Shown piece by piece: positions 24,692 to 33,481 of a stretch of DNA of 64,000 nt. How positions within the stretch are numbered: position 1 is the first letter of the stretch; every line of letters starts with the position of its first letter. This DNA is from JAWLEV01 sp046538105 (lineage in GTDB: Bacteria > Chloroflexota > Anaerolineae > UBA1429): positions 1 to 64,000 of the forward strand of contig JBKHJO010000004.1 of the NCBI GenBank assembly GCA_046538105.1. The letters run 5' to 3'. The notes under the pieces are model-generated. The model was given only the letters and a program-made list of their open reading frames with translations. It made no database searches and was not told the DNA's origin. The position numbers were made by a program, and so were the translations under genes.

Positions 24692-25585
24692 TCATCGACA
24701 ATTCGGCTGAACGGTTTCCGATCTCTTGAGATAGTTTTCGCTCCTCTTGCAGATAATGGAACCTGTGGCAACTCCCATGTCTTTTGCAATGACAGGGCAC
24801 TTGATTTTCAGTAGAAAGAAAATAGGTGCTGGAACCTGACTGAGGGTTTCATAGTTGGCTTGCCCCTTGGCAATGATCACGGGCGCGTTGTAGAAGTCGT
24901 GAAGGAACGTGGGCGAACAATCCTTGAGCAGCGTGCCGGGCGCATCGGAACCGCTATTGATGATCTCGGCGACCCGATGGAGTTCCGCTTTTTGTGCGTC
25001 TTTGACGGTGGCGTCGTTGATGATGGGACCACCTTTGACCACATAGCGAGTAGGCGTTTCTATACTCTCGATCAAGAGGCGATCAAAGACCGTCTCGCCC
25101 GCATTGTCGGCCAGGAATAGCACCTCGTGCGAAGCCTCAAGTGCTTTACCAAGGGCTTGGGTATGATCTATGGTGAAAGGTTGCCTCAGTGTGTCCTGTA
25201 CAGCGCTCCACAGGTTATCTACTCTGGCCTTGGTATTAGGTTGTGCAAAGTCTATGATGTTACCCGCGATGGCCAGGCGCACGGCACAGGATAGGGGATC
25301 GTCAGCCTCTTGGAGCAATCTTTGCAGTCGCGGATACAGGTTCAGCGCACGTTTTGTGCTGTGGGCTTTTAGATGGGAATAAGGATCGTGGGCGCCCGTC
25401 TGCATACGCACCATGCGGTGGATAACCTGTGCGATCTCGGGAGGAGGGCAGTCAGTGTCCAACTGTAAGAGTTCTTCCATCACCTTTTGTAGAAGGTGAT
25501 GTTGTCCTTCCTGTGTGATCCCAACGGCGCGGGATGCTTCCAGGGCCTGGCGTAGAAAACAGGGGTAACAATCGAGATATGTTTT
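24692..25585 (-). CDS. DUF89-family protein (ARMT1/damage-control phosphatase-like)
   Basis: A 297-residue protein of the DUF89 fold, whose characterised members are metal-dependent phosphatases that remove damaged sugar or nucleotide phosphates. The N-terminal MKTYLDCYPCFLRQALEA, with its CxxC, and the core motif FLADNAGETVFDRLLIE (Asp-Asn pair for metal binding) are clear. The late segment IIAKGQANYETLS is typical too. The family usually starts at MKTYLDC, which I use, although no strong ribosome site precedes it; a TTG start at 25648 would add 21 residues. It is transcribed from a promoter with an overlapping dyad. Confidence 0.83.
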   Translation of the reverse strand, partial: KTYLDCYPCFLRQALEASRAVGITQEGQHHLLQKVMEELLQLDTDCPPPEIAQVIHRMVRMQTGAHDPYSHLKAHSTKRALNLYPRLQRLLQEADDPLSCAVRLAIAGNIIDFAQPNTKARVDNLWSAVQDTLRQPFTIDHTQALGKALEASHEVLFLADNAGETVFDRLLIESIETPTRYVVKGGPIINDATVKDAQKAELHRVAEIINSGSDAPGTLLKDCSPTFLHDFYNAPVIIAKGQANYETLSQVPAPIFFLLKIKCPVIAKDMGVATGSIICKRSENYLKRSETVQPNCR

Positions 25586-25695
25586 CATCTGTCTGGCAAG
25601 TTCTCGCTGATTCGTGGGCACGGGGCGTACATATCTGACCTCTTTCAATCTGATGTTTTACGACAAAAGATATTGAATGAACTCCGCACTTATAC

Positions 25696-25748
25696 CTAGA
25701 ATACTCTTATATGTGACCTTATTCTAGATGAAGAAAAGGTTTTGTCAA
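25696..25748 (-). promoter_or_regulatory. DUF89 promoter with overlapping inverted repeat
   Basis: On the minus strand TTGACA (25748-25743), 16-bp spacer, TAGAAT (25726-25721). An 8-bp dyad CTAGAATA (25696-25703) / TATTCTAG (25720-25727) with a 16-nt centre overlaps the -10 box and start site, so it could be a repressor site. Confidence 0.6.
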
Positions 25749-25775
25749 AAGACATGATACTGAGAGCAATTGCAT

Positions 25776-25804
25776 TTGGGTTCGTGGGGTGAATGTGGTA
25801 CAAT
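25776..25804 (+). promoter_or_regulatory. Probable lon promoter
   Basis: TTGGGT (25776-25781), 17-bp spacer, TACAAT (25799-25804). The leader to lon would be about 275 nt; I saw no CIRCE or HspR-type operator in it. Confidence 0.45.
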
Positions 25805-26085
25805 ATTATGTGATTTGGTATCTCATTGTGGGTCTTGTTGCCGCGTGGTGCTTGACGTCCTGGGGTTGTTGGGCCCATTCATATATGTGTGGCCGGCGAT
25901 CTGATGTTCATGAGGGGGATCGTCAAAGTCAACTCGCTGTGGGAACGTTATAGATAGGCGTTTTGTGTGCTCACATGAGACGTTTGTTTGCCCCGTGATG
26001 GCTTTTGCATGGTCCCCTTGACGTTTTTCTGCAATGGTTGCACAATGGGTATGGAAGCTGTTTTTCGGGATGATGGTGGGAAGGA

Positions 26086-28602
26086 ATGGATTTTTCTAGC
26101 CTTTTGAGAAAAGGCCTAATTGAAGAAGAGTTCGTCGACGAGTCGATGGAGGATGAACTCTCGTTTCCTGAAGAGTTGCCCGTTCTCCCTCTGAGGAATA
26201 CGGTGATATTTCCTTTGACGGTATTGCCTCTGGTAGTCGAAAAGCCCCGTTCCGTGCGCCTGATCGACGATACCGTGATCGCGGATCGTCTGGTGGCATT
26301 GGTGGCCGTCAAGGATCCGGATGTTCAGGATCCCACACCGGATGACCTACACGAGATGGGCACCATCGGCATGATTCATCGCCTGGCGCGTTCGCCAGAT
26401 GACACGTTACACGTGGTGGTACAGGGACTGGAGCGTGTTCAGATCTCCGAGTTTACCCAAGTGGAACCTTATATGCGTGCTAGTGTCCGAGTTGCCCCCG
26501 AGACGACGGAGACCGGTGTCGAAGTCGAGGCTCTGGTACGCAATATCGTGGATCTGTTCGAGCGTCTGGTGGATCTTGCGGGATACATTCCCGAGGAGAT
26601 TGCGGGCAGCGTGCTTGATACCGCCGACCCGAGGCAGTTGGCCTATATGGTGGCCACAAGCACCCGTATGGATGTTGAGGTACGCCAAGAGATTTTGGAG
26701 CTGGATAGTGTAACCGACAAACTCTTTCGCCTTTTCAGTGTACTCACGCGAGAAGTCGATGTGCTGGAACTGGGCAAAAAGATCCAGTCCGATGCTCAGT
26801 CCGGCATAGAAGAGGTACAACGGGAATATTTTCTGCGTGAGCAACTAAAGGCGATCAGGAGGGAGTTGGGAGAGGAGGATGGGCAAGCAGCAGAGATCCA
26901 GGATCTTGAGGAAAAGATAGAGACGGTTGGGATGCCCAAGGAGGCCAAGACGGAGGCCCTGCGCGAACTGGATCGCCTGGCAAAGTTACCTCCTGCAGCG
27001 GCAGAATATTCCGTGATCCGCACATATCTCGATTGGCTCACGGAGCTTCCCTGGAAATTGGTTACAGAGGATAACGTGGATATCGGCGCAGCCCGCCGTG
27101 TATTGGATGAGGATCATTATGATCTTCAGAACGTCAAAGATCGCATTGTCGAGTATCTCGCTGTGCGCAAGCTTCGGCATGAACGGAATAACGGGGAAAC
27201 CGAGGCGGAAACGATTGCGCATCGAGATCGATCTGTGGATCACATTCGGCAGGAGCGTGAGGGCGTGATTCTCTGTCTGGTTGGGCCTCCTGGAGTGGGC
27301 AAGACCTCACTGGGACGTTCCATCGCCCGTGCTCTGGGACGTAAGTTCATCAGGCAATCTCTGGGCGGGGTTCACGATGAAGCGGAGATAAGGGGGCATC
27401 GTCGTACGTATATTGGGGCCATACCGGGGCGCATTATCCAGGCCATTAGGCGTGTAGGATCACGAAATCCAGTCTTTATGTTGGATGAGGTGGACAAGAT
27501 AGGTGCTGATTTCAGGGGCGATCCCGCCTCGGCGCTGCTGGAGGTTTTGGATCCAGAGCAGAATCGAGAGTTTCGGGATCATTATCTTGACGTTCCCTTT
27601 GATCTGTCGCAGGTGATGTTCATCACCACCGCTAACGTGTTGGACACTATTCCTGCGGCTTTGAGGGATCGAATGGAGACGCTCAAACTCTCCGGATATA
27701 CGGAGCATGAGAAGGTTGCTATCGGAGAAGGTTACCTGATTCCCCGGCAGGTTCAAGAGAATGGCCTTCGTTTTGAAGAGGTGATCTTTGAGCAACAGGC
27801 ATTGCGCCGCATCATACGGGAGTATACACGGGAAGCGGGCGTGCGTGAACTGGAACGAAGGATTGGCGCCGTCTGTCGCAAGGTAGCCGCCAAAGTGGCG
27901 GAGGGTTTTTCAGGGCAGATCGTCATCTCGGAAGAGGCGCTGCCGGATTATCTTGGCAAACCTGTATACTTTTTTGAGGTAGCCGAGCGCACCCAGATTC
28001 CCGGCGTGGCCACGGGATTGGCGTGGACGCCATCGGGGGGGGATATCCTCTTTGTCGAGGCGACCAAGATGAAGGGGAGTAGCAACTTTTCCGTAACGGG
28101 GAAACTGGGGACGGTCATGAAAGAGTCGGCCCAGGCCGCTTTGAGTTATGTGCGCTCCAAAGCGGCGGAACTGGGCATTGACGAAGATATTTTTGGTAGT
28201 ATAGATATTCATCTTCATGTTCCTGCGGGGGCGATTCCGAAAGATGGCCCCTCGGCTGGTGTGGCCATGTGTACGGCCATAGCCTCGGTATTGAAGGATG
28301 TGCCCGTAAGCGGCAAGTTGGGCGTGACGGGCGAAATTACGCTGCGAGGTCAAGTGTTGCCTGTCGGGGGAATCAAGGAAAAGGTGTTGGCGGCGCACCG
28401 CGCAGGACTTGAATACATATGTTTACCGCGAAAAAATGAGAAGGATTTAGACGAAGTGCCTCAAGAAGTGTGCGACGAGATGGAATTCATTCTTGTGGAT
28501 CACGTCGAACAGGTTTTTGAGGCCGCTTTCGACAATTTGGAAGGAAAGAAAAAGTGGCAAAGAACAACGGAAATAGAAGGGGGCGGAATAATCGGGACAT
28601 GA
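26086..28602 (+). CDS. lon: ATP-dependent protease Lon
   Basis: An 838-residue LonA protease that degrades misfolded and regulatory proteins. The N-terminal substrate domain (LPVLPLRNTVIFP) leads into a helical region, then the AAA+ module with Walker A GPPGVGKTS (Gly400, Lys406) and Walker B VFMLDEVDKIG. The C-terminal peptidase carries the Ser-Lys dyad, Ser723 in KDGPSAGVAM and Lys764 in VGGIKEKVL. Length is close to the 780-820 aa family norm. ATG 26086 follows GGGAAGGA. The 3' end overlaps the next gene by about 49 nt. Confidence 0.98.
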   Translation: MDFSSLLRKGLIEEEFVDESMEDELSFPEELPVLPLRNTVIFPLTVLPLVVEKPRSVRLIDDTVIADRLVALVAVKDPDVQDPTPDDLHEMGTIGMIHRLARSPDDTLHVVVQGLERVQISEFTQVEPYMRASVRVAPETTETGVEVEALVRNIVDLFERLVDLAGYIPEEIAGSVLDTADPRQLAYMVATSTRMDVEVRQEILELDSVTDKLFRLFSVLTREVDVLELGKKIQSDAQSGIEEVQREYFLREQLKAIRRELGEEDGQAAEIQDLEEKIETVGMPKEAKTEALRELDRLAKLPPAAAEYSVIRTYLDWLTELPWKLVTEDNVDIGAARRVLDEDHYDLQNVKDRIVEYLAVRKLRHERNNGETEAETIAHRDRSVDHIRQEREGVILCLVGPPGVGKTSLGRSIARALGRKFIRQSLGGVHDEAEIRGHRRTYIGAIPGRIIQAIRRVGSRNPVFMLDEVDKIGADFRGDPASALLEVLDPEQNREFRDHYLDVPFDLSQVMFITTANVLDTIPAALRDRMETLKLSGYTEHEKVAIGEGYLIPRQVQENGLRFEEVIFEQQALRRIIREYTREAGVRELERRIGAVCRKVAAKVAEGFSGQIVISEEALPDYLGKPVYFFEVAERTQIPGVATGLAWTPSGGDILFVEATKMKGSSNFSVTGKLGTVMKESAQAALSYVRSKAAELGIDEDIFGSIDIHLHVPAGAIPKDGPSAGVAMCTAIASVLKDVPVSGKLGVTGEITLRGQVLPVGGIKEKVLAAHRAGLEYICLPRKNEKDLDEVPQEVCDEMEFILVDHVEQVFEAAFDNLEGKKKWQRTTEIEGGGIIGT

Positions 28603-30350
28603 AATGGTATGGAGGCGACCTCCATATACATACGCCGGCCTCAAAGGATTATCAACAGCCCGAAATCACATATTTGGACATTTTGAAACAGGCAGAATCC
28701 AAAGGCCTACGGATAGTGGCCTTTACCGATCACAACACCGTCGCTGGTTACGCGGAGATGCAACGCGAGATAGCAGATCTGGAACGGTGGAAGGAAACGG
28801 GACGGATTAACGCGGAAGAGGAGCAGCGACTGAAAGAATATCACCGGCTTCTGGACAAGATGCTGGTATTGCCAGGATTTGAACTGACGGCGACTTTTGG
28901 TTTTCACATTCTGGCCATCTTTGATGAGAATACCCCCGTGCGGGCGTTGGAGCATGTGCTGATTGACCTTAACGTGCCCATTGATCTGATTGGGGAGGGA
29001 GAGACCGAGGTTGGCTCCACGAGCGATGTTATCACCGCCTATCGGACGATGGCAGGTGCGGGGGCTTTGGTCATCGCGGCACATGCGGACTCGAACCATG
29101 GTGTAGCCATGATGCGCTTGAATTTCGGAGGGCAAACGCGTATATCCTATACGCAGAACGAGAATCTTCATGCCCTTGAGGTGACGGATCTGGAAAAGCG
29201 GGGAAGACATACGACCAAGGCCTTCTTTGACGGGTCCAAGCCTCAGTATCCTCGCCGCATGCACTGCATTCAGGGCTCTGATGCGCATCGTCTCACGCGC
29301 AAGGGCAGTTATCTGGGAGTGGGAGATCGCGCGACGGATTTCCTCCTGCCAGAACTGAGTCTTGATGCTCTGAAGGAGCTCTTTTTGAGTGATGATTTCT
29401 CTCGCACGCGTCCTTATAAGCGGCGTGCTCCGTCGCGCCCCGATAAGGTAACCCGTGCGCGCAAGGAGGGGCAGACGGAACGACGGAGTTTTCATGAGCA
29501 CATGAAGCGCCAGGGGGGATGTTTATACGCCATCGTGCGCGATGTGGCGGCCTTTGCCAATACCAAAGGTGGCCACATCTATGTGGGTGTGAAAGCGGAC
29601 CCCAAGGCTTCCCCCAGAGGGGTGGGAGATCCAAATCAGGCCATGGCGCAGATTGAATCGGAGATCAAGCGTCTGGTTACCCCTTCTCTAGATGTCGATA
29701 TGCATGCGCTCGAGACCGAGGGGAAAAACGTCATCCGGATGGACGTTCCCATAGGCGATGAGCGCCCCTATGTGCTTGAAGGAAGCAAGATATATATTCG
29801 TCAGGGGGCGAGAAGTGAGCTGGCCATGCGCGATCAGATCATCTCCCTCGTGGAGGAGGTTCTGAGAGAAAAGGAACCCGCGCTGGCAAAAGAACATGCT
29901 CCTGGACGAGAACCGCGGCGGAGAAAGCGCGAGGCACCACGGGAGGTGGAGGTGCCAAAGAAGGCCGAGACGCCAAAGGAGATAGAGGTACCGGAGGGCT
30001 CGGTGTCGCCACCCGGTTCGGGAGTGGAGATCGTCAGGTCGGAGCGAACCGATGGCGAACTACAACATACCATGCGCGATCTGCGCAACGGCAATGAGGT
30101 AGATGGGGTCACACGCTCTTCTGCCCGGAGACTCTGGCGGTATGCCATAGCGCTTAAGGAAAAGGGCGTCTTTGATGAGAATAAGGTGTCCTGGGATGGG
30201 AGTCTCGGACTTTGGCACAGATACAAGCGAGCGGGACGCGATCATTACGATCTCGTGCAAAAAACGGCAGACGGAGATGTCCATATCTACTATGGCGTAA
30301 ACGAGGACGGGATCGAGGGGCCCTGGGAAGCCGTCGTGGAAACAAAGTAA
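28554..30350 (+). CDS. PHP-domain phosphoesterase fused to an AlbA_2 (Schlafen-type) domain
   Basis: A 598-residue fusion. Residues of about 16-290 are a PHP metal-dependent phosphoesterase with all its metal motifs (DLHIHTPAS, FTDHN, GFELTA, AAHAD, GSDAH), so it looks active. Residues of about 310-430 match an AlbA_2 domain (VRDVAAFANTKGGHIYVGV and KIYIRQGARSELA), which in Schlafen-related proteins binds or cuts RNA or acts in regulators. A Glu/Lys/Pro linker follows (about 435-495). The last 100 residues, around RSSARRLWRYAIALKEKG and VSWDGSLGLWHRYKRAGRDH, are unassigned. The GTG start at 28554 has GGAAGGAAAG ahead; ATG 28599, overlapping the lon stop as ATGA, is the alternative. Coupling to lon suggests shared expression. 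A nucleic-acid phosphoesterase is my inference. Confidence 0.82.
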   Translation: MAKNNGNRRGRNNRDMKWYGGDLHIHTPASKDYQQPEITYLDILKQAESKGLRIVAFTDHNTVAGYAEMQREIADLERWKETGRINAEEEQRLKEYHRLLDKMLVLPGFELTATFGFHILAIFDENTPVRALEHVLIDLNVPIDLIGEGETEVGSTSDVITAYRTMAGAGALVIAAHADSNHGVAMMRLNFGGQTRISYTQNENLHALEVTDLEKRGRHTTKAFFDGSKPQYPRRMHCIQGSDAHRLTRKGSYLGVGDRATDFLLPELSLDALKELFLSDDFSRTRPYKRRAPSRPDKVTRARKEGQTERRSFHEHMKRQGGCLYAIVRDVAAFANTKGGHIYVGVKADPKASPRGVGDPNQAMAQIESEIKRLVTPSLDVDMHALETEGKNVIRMDVPIGDERPYVLEGSKIYIRQGARSELAMRDQIISLVEEVLREKEPALAKEHAPGREPRRRKREAPREVEVPKKAETPKEIEVPEGSVSPPGSGVEIVRSERTDGELQHTMRDLRNGNEVDGVTRSSARRLWRYAIALKEKGVFDENKVSWDGSLGLWHRYKRAGRDHYDLVQKTADGDVHIYYGVNEDGIEGPWEAVVETK

Positions 30351-30376
30351 AACTTGATACACAGTCCGATGGGTCG

Positions 30377-30417
30377 GACAGGTGAGGAGACGGTTTTCGA
30401 CTGTCTCCTCACCTGTC
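30377..30417 (+). terminator. Strong hairpin after the lon operon
   Basis: Perfect 15-bp arms GACAGGTGAGGAGAC (30377-30391) and complement (30403-30417) with an 11-nt loop. Only a weak T-rich stretch follows. Confidence 0.7.
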
Positions 30418-30553
30418 GTTTGCCTCTTGTTCTGCCGCGTGGTATAAATCTTTGAGCGCCATGTGGCGCTGGAGTGTCGGAATGGTGTGTGGAAACAGAG
30501 GTTCATTATCTTTATGGGACAGGGGATCTGAACATTGGAAAGACGATCATTAG

Positions 30554-31498
30554 ATGTTTGAGGTCGTGTTTCTGGGGACTTCGGCCTCAGCGCCTTCTGT
30601 AGACCGGGGGCTATCTTCCGCGCTGGTTCTCTATCAGGATCAACGTTTTCTCGTCGATTGTGGCGAGGGAACCCAGCGACAATTATTGCGTAGCGGGATG
30701 GGCTTCAGGAAATTGGACAAGATCCTCTTGACGCACGGTCATCTGGACCATATTCTGGGACTCGGAGGGCTCGTTTCCACTTTTTCGCGCTGGGAATCCA
30801 TTTCCACGTTGCGAATCTATGGGGGAGAGTGGGCTTTACAGCGGGTCGCGGACTTGATGGGCGTTGTCTTGCGAGGTGGCGATATACATTTGGACGTAGA
30901 AATGGTGGCCATTCGCCCCGGCCGTATATGGGAGACGGACGCAATGAAGGTTTCGGCTTTTCCTGTGACACACCGGGGCCCTGGTTGCTATGGCTTTCTT
31001 TTTGAGGAGGAAGGCCGGCGGCCTTTTGTAGCGGAGAAGGCAGAAAAACTGGGGGTGCCCCACGGGCCAGAGAGAAGTTTGCTCGTTCAGGGGGAGACGA
31101 TAAGGCTCGAGGACGGGACACTTGTAGAGCCCGATCAGGTGTTGGGAGAAGAGGTCCGGGGTACCAAGATGGTTCATGTGGGGGATACGGCGCGTACGGA
31201 TAATCTGCTTGACGTGTGTCACAAGGCCGATGCGTTGGTTATCGAATCTACGTATTTGGCGAGGGACAGAGAGTTGGCTGAACGTTTTGGGCATCTCACC
31301 GCCGCACAGGCGGCGACGTTGGCACGCGATGCTCAGGTGAGATATCTGTTTTTGGTACATATCTCGAGACGTTACTCGGAATATCAGATCGCTCGAGAGG
31401 CCCAGGCTATCTTCCCTCGTACGATTGTGCCCAAAGATCTTGACCATTATCGCATTATGCGCGATGCTGTGGACAAGGTCGAGAGGGAGAGTGAGTAA
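30554..31498 (+). CDS. rnz: Ribonuclease Z
   Basis: A 314-residue metallo-beta-lactamase-fold endonuclease that trims tRNA 3' ends. The opening MFEVVFLGTSASAPS, the metal motif THGHLDHILGLGGL, the VTHRGPGCYGF region and the late HLTAAQAATLARDA and FLVHISRRY segments match the long-known RNase Z layout. An in-frame TAG directly before the ATG at 30554 fixes the start. Length matches the family (about 305 aa). It begins a plus-strand series that includes IPK and the site-2 protease. Confidence 0.94.
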   Translation: MFEVVFLGTSASAPSVDRGLSSALVLYQDQRFLVDCGEGTQRQLLRSGMGFRKLDKILLTHGHLDHILGLGGLVSTFSRWESISTLRIYGGEWALQRVADLMGVVLRGGDIHLDVEMVAIRPGRIWETDAMKVSAFPVTHRGPGCYGFLFEEEGRRPFVAEKAEKLGVPHGPERSLLVQGETIRLEDGTLVEPDQVLGEEVRGTKMVHVGDTARTDNLLDVCHKADALVIESTYLARDRELAERFGHLTAAQAATLARDAQVRYLFLVHISRRYSEYQIAREAQAIFPRTIVPKDLDHYRIMRDAVDKVERESE

Positions 31499-31544
31499 GG
31501 ACGCTGGTCCTATGCTGCATATTCTGCCAAGGAGGTGATTGCTC

Positions 31545-32351
31545 ATGGGAGAACTTGTGTTTCTCAAGTTGGGAGGGTCGCTCATTACGGACAAGAGACG
31601 TTATGAGACGCCTCGACCGGGCGTTATCTCTCGCGTCGCCAGGGAGATTCACGCTGCTCTGGAAGCCCAAGGAGATATGCAATTGGTGCTGGGCCACGGA
31701 AGTGGATCCTTTGGGCATTTCGTTGCCGATCGATACAAGGTCCATGAGGGGAATCTGGAAGATTGGATGGGATATGCGGAGACGAGTGCGGCCGCGCAGC
31801 GTTTGAATCGTCTCGTCACGGATGCGTTTCTCTCGGAAGATATTCCCGTCGTGTCGCTGCAACCCTCAGCATCCGCCCGTTGTCAAGATGGCGCGTTGGT
31901 GGAACTGAGCATCGATCCCGTTGTGGAGTTGTTGCACCGGGGAGTTGTGCCTTTAGTGTATGGGGATGTGGCGCTTGATGAGGTCAGGGGCTGTACTATC
32001 GTTTCCACGGAGCAGATATTCACCTTGCTTGCACGGCGGCTGCGCCCGCAACGCATCATCATGGCGGGGGAAGTGGCCGGCGTTTACTCTGGCGATCCCC
32101 ACAGGGATTCCATCGTACGCTTGATTCCCGAGATAACGTCAAGCAACTACAAAGGGGTTGAGGAGATGCTTTCTCATTCTTTTGGCACCGATGTGACGGG
32201 GGGTATGGTGAGCAAAGTGCAGGATCTCTTTGCCCTGGTAAGAGAGCAGCCAAACCTTGCCGTGCGCATCATTACAGGACGCAGGGATCATCTTATCGAG
32301 CGGGTGCTAATAGAGCCAGAACGTCAAGAAGGAACGCTATTACGTTACTAG
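31545..32351 (+). CDS. Isopentenyl phosphate kinase
   Basis: A 268-residue amino-acid-kinase-fold enzyme that phosphorylates isopentenyl phosphate to isopentenyl diphosphate with ATP. It starts GELVFLKLGGSLITDK, then VLGHGSGSFGHFVADRY with the substrate-binding histidine expected of this family, VPLVYGDVALD, and a C-terminal DVTGGMVSKV. The distinctive GSGSFGH motif separates it from carbamate and uridylate kinases. IPK is otherwise archaeal or eukaryotic, but it is known in Chloroflexota such as Roseiflexus. ATG 31545 follows AAGGAGGTGA at 9 nt. Other mevalonate genes are not in the window. Confidence 0.9.
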   Translation: MGELVFLKLGGSLITDKRRYETPRPGVISRVAREIHAALEAQGDMQLVLGHGSGSFGHFVADRYKVHEGNLEDWMGYAETSAAAQRLNRLVTDAFLSEDIPVVSLQPSASARCQDGALVELSIDPVVELLHRGVVPLVYGDVALDEVRGCTIVSTEQIFTLLARRLRPQRIIMAGEVAGVYSGDPHRDSIVRLIPEITSSNYKGVEEMLSHSFGTDVTGGMVSKVQDLFALVREQPNLAVRIITGRRDHLIERVLIEPERQEGTLLRY

Positions 32352-32407
32352 AGTGTCGTTCGTCAGAGGCGGATGCCTCCTGATAAACTATATATTTAGG
32401 GGCTGGC

Positions 32408-33448
32408 ATGGTTGGATTTTTTTCCTTTGTCATAGTTTTCAGTTTATTAGTTTTTGTTCATGAGTTTGGGCATTTCATAACTGCCAAATTAGCCGGTGTT
32501 CGGGTGGAAGAATTTGGTTTCGGATATCCTCCACGATTGCTAGATTTGGGTACCTGGCAGGGCACGCGCATCACCCTCAATGCACTACCGGTTGGGGGCT
32601 TTGTGCGAATGAATGAGGACGATCCAACGGCCGAGGGTAGCCTGGCGAGCAAGAGTCGTACGGTACGCGTCATCGTTCTAGCGGCCGGGTCATTGATGAA
32701 TCTCCTGTTGGCTATCGTTCTCTACAGTTCTTCTTTCATGCTGGGTGCTCTGACGCCTGTGGAGGCACCGGGGGCGGGTATATACTATGTGGCTCCCCAA
32801 TCGCCGGCCGAGACTGCTGATCTTCGACCGGGAGATACCATCGTGGAGATCAACGGCGAAGCGATTCAAGATGTGGACGATGTTGTAGAGATCATTTCTG
32901 AAAATGCAGGAGAACCTGTCACCCTTGTGTTACAGCGTGAAGGGGAGGTTCTTGCGCCTATCACGATCACTCCCCGTCAGGATCCCCCACCAAATGAGGG
33001 GGCATTGGGAGTGGCCCTTGATCTTCCCCTCGTGCGCGAGCGATATCCCGTTTGGGAGGCTGTGCCCAAGGGGATTACCGCAGTATATAATACGATTCGA
33101 GCGGTCTTTTATACCATTCACGCTGCCATCCGTCGGACTCTGCCAGTGCCCTTTCAAGTCACGGGGCCTATCGGCATCTATCGACAGACTGTCGAGGTGG
33201 CCCAAACGGGGGTAGAACGTCTGATCGAGTTCACAGGTTTTTTGAGTCTCAATCTCTTTTTGCTCAATCTTTTACCTTTGCCTGCTTTGGATGGGGGACG
33301 GCTGCTGTTTGTGGGGTTGGAGTGGGTGCGAGGAGGAAAGAAGGTCCCTCCTGAAAAAGAGGCACTGGTTCATGTCGTGGGTATGGCCATCCTGCTTGCC
33401 TTTATGTTGGTGATAACCTATTTCGATTATCAGCGTTATTTTGGTTGA
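32408..33448 (+). CDS. rseP: Site-2 membrane metalloprotease (RseP/RasP family)
   Basis: A 346-residue polytopic intramembrane protease that cleaves anti-sigma factors and signal peptides. The zinc-binding helix is VFVHEFGHFITAKLAG near residue 16 and the second zinc ligand is in NLLPLPALDGGRL near residue 292. A single PDZ domain (about 120-200, AETADLRPGDTIVEINGE) sits between. Four hydrophobic helices are apparent. It follows isopentenyl phosphate kinase by 56 bp. Its partner anti-sigma factor is not visible. Confidence 0.94.
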   Translation: MVGFFSFVIVFSLLVFVHEFGHFITAKLAGVRVEEFGFGYPPRLLDLGTWQGTRITLNALPVGGFVRMNEDDPTAEGSLASKSRTVRVIVLAAGSLMNLLLAIVLYSSSFMLGALTPVEAPGAGIYYVAPQSPAETADLRPGDTIVEINGEAIQDVDDVVEIISENAGEPVTLVLQREGEVLAPITITPRQDPPPNEGALGVALDLPLVRERYPVWEAVPKGITAVYNTIRAVFYTIHAAIRRTLPVPFQVTGPIGIYRQTVEVAQTGVERLIEFTGFLSLNLFLLNLLPLPALDGGRLLFVGLEWVRGGKKVPPEKEALVHVVGMAILLAFMLVITYFDYQRYFG

Positions 33449-33481
33449 TAGAAGTTTTTCTTTGGTGGTGAAAAGATAATC

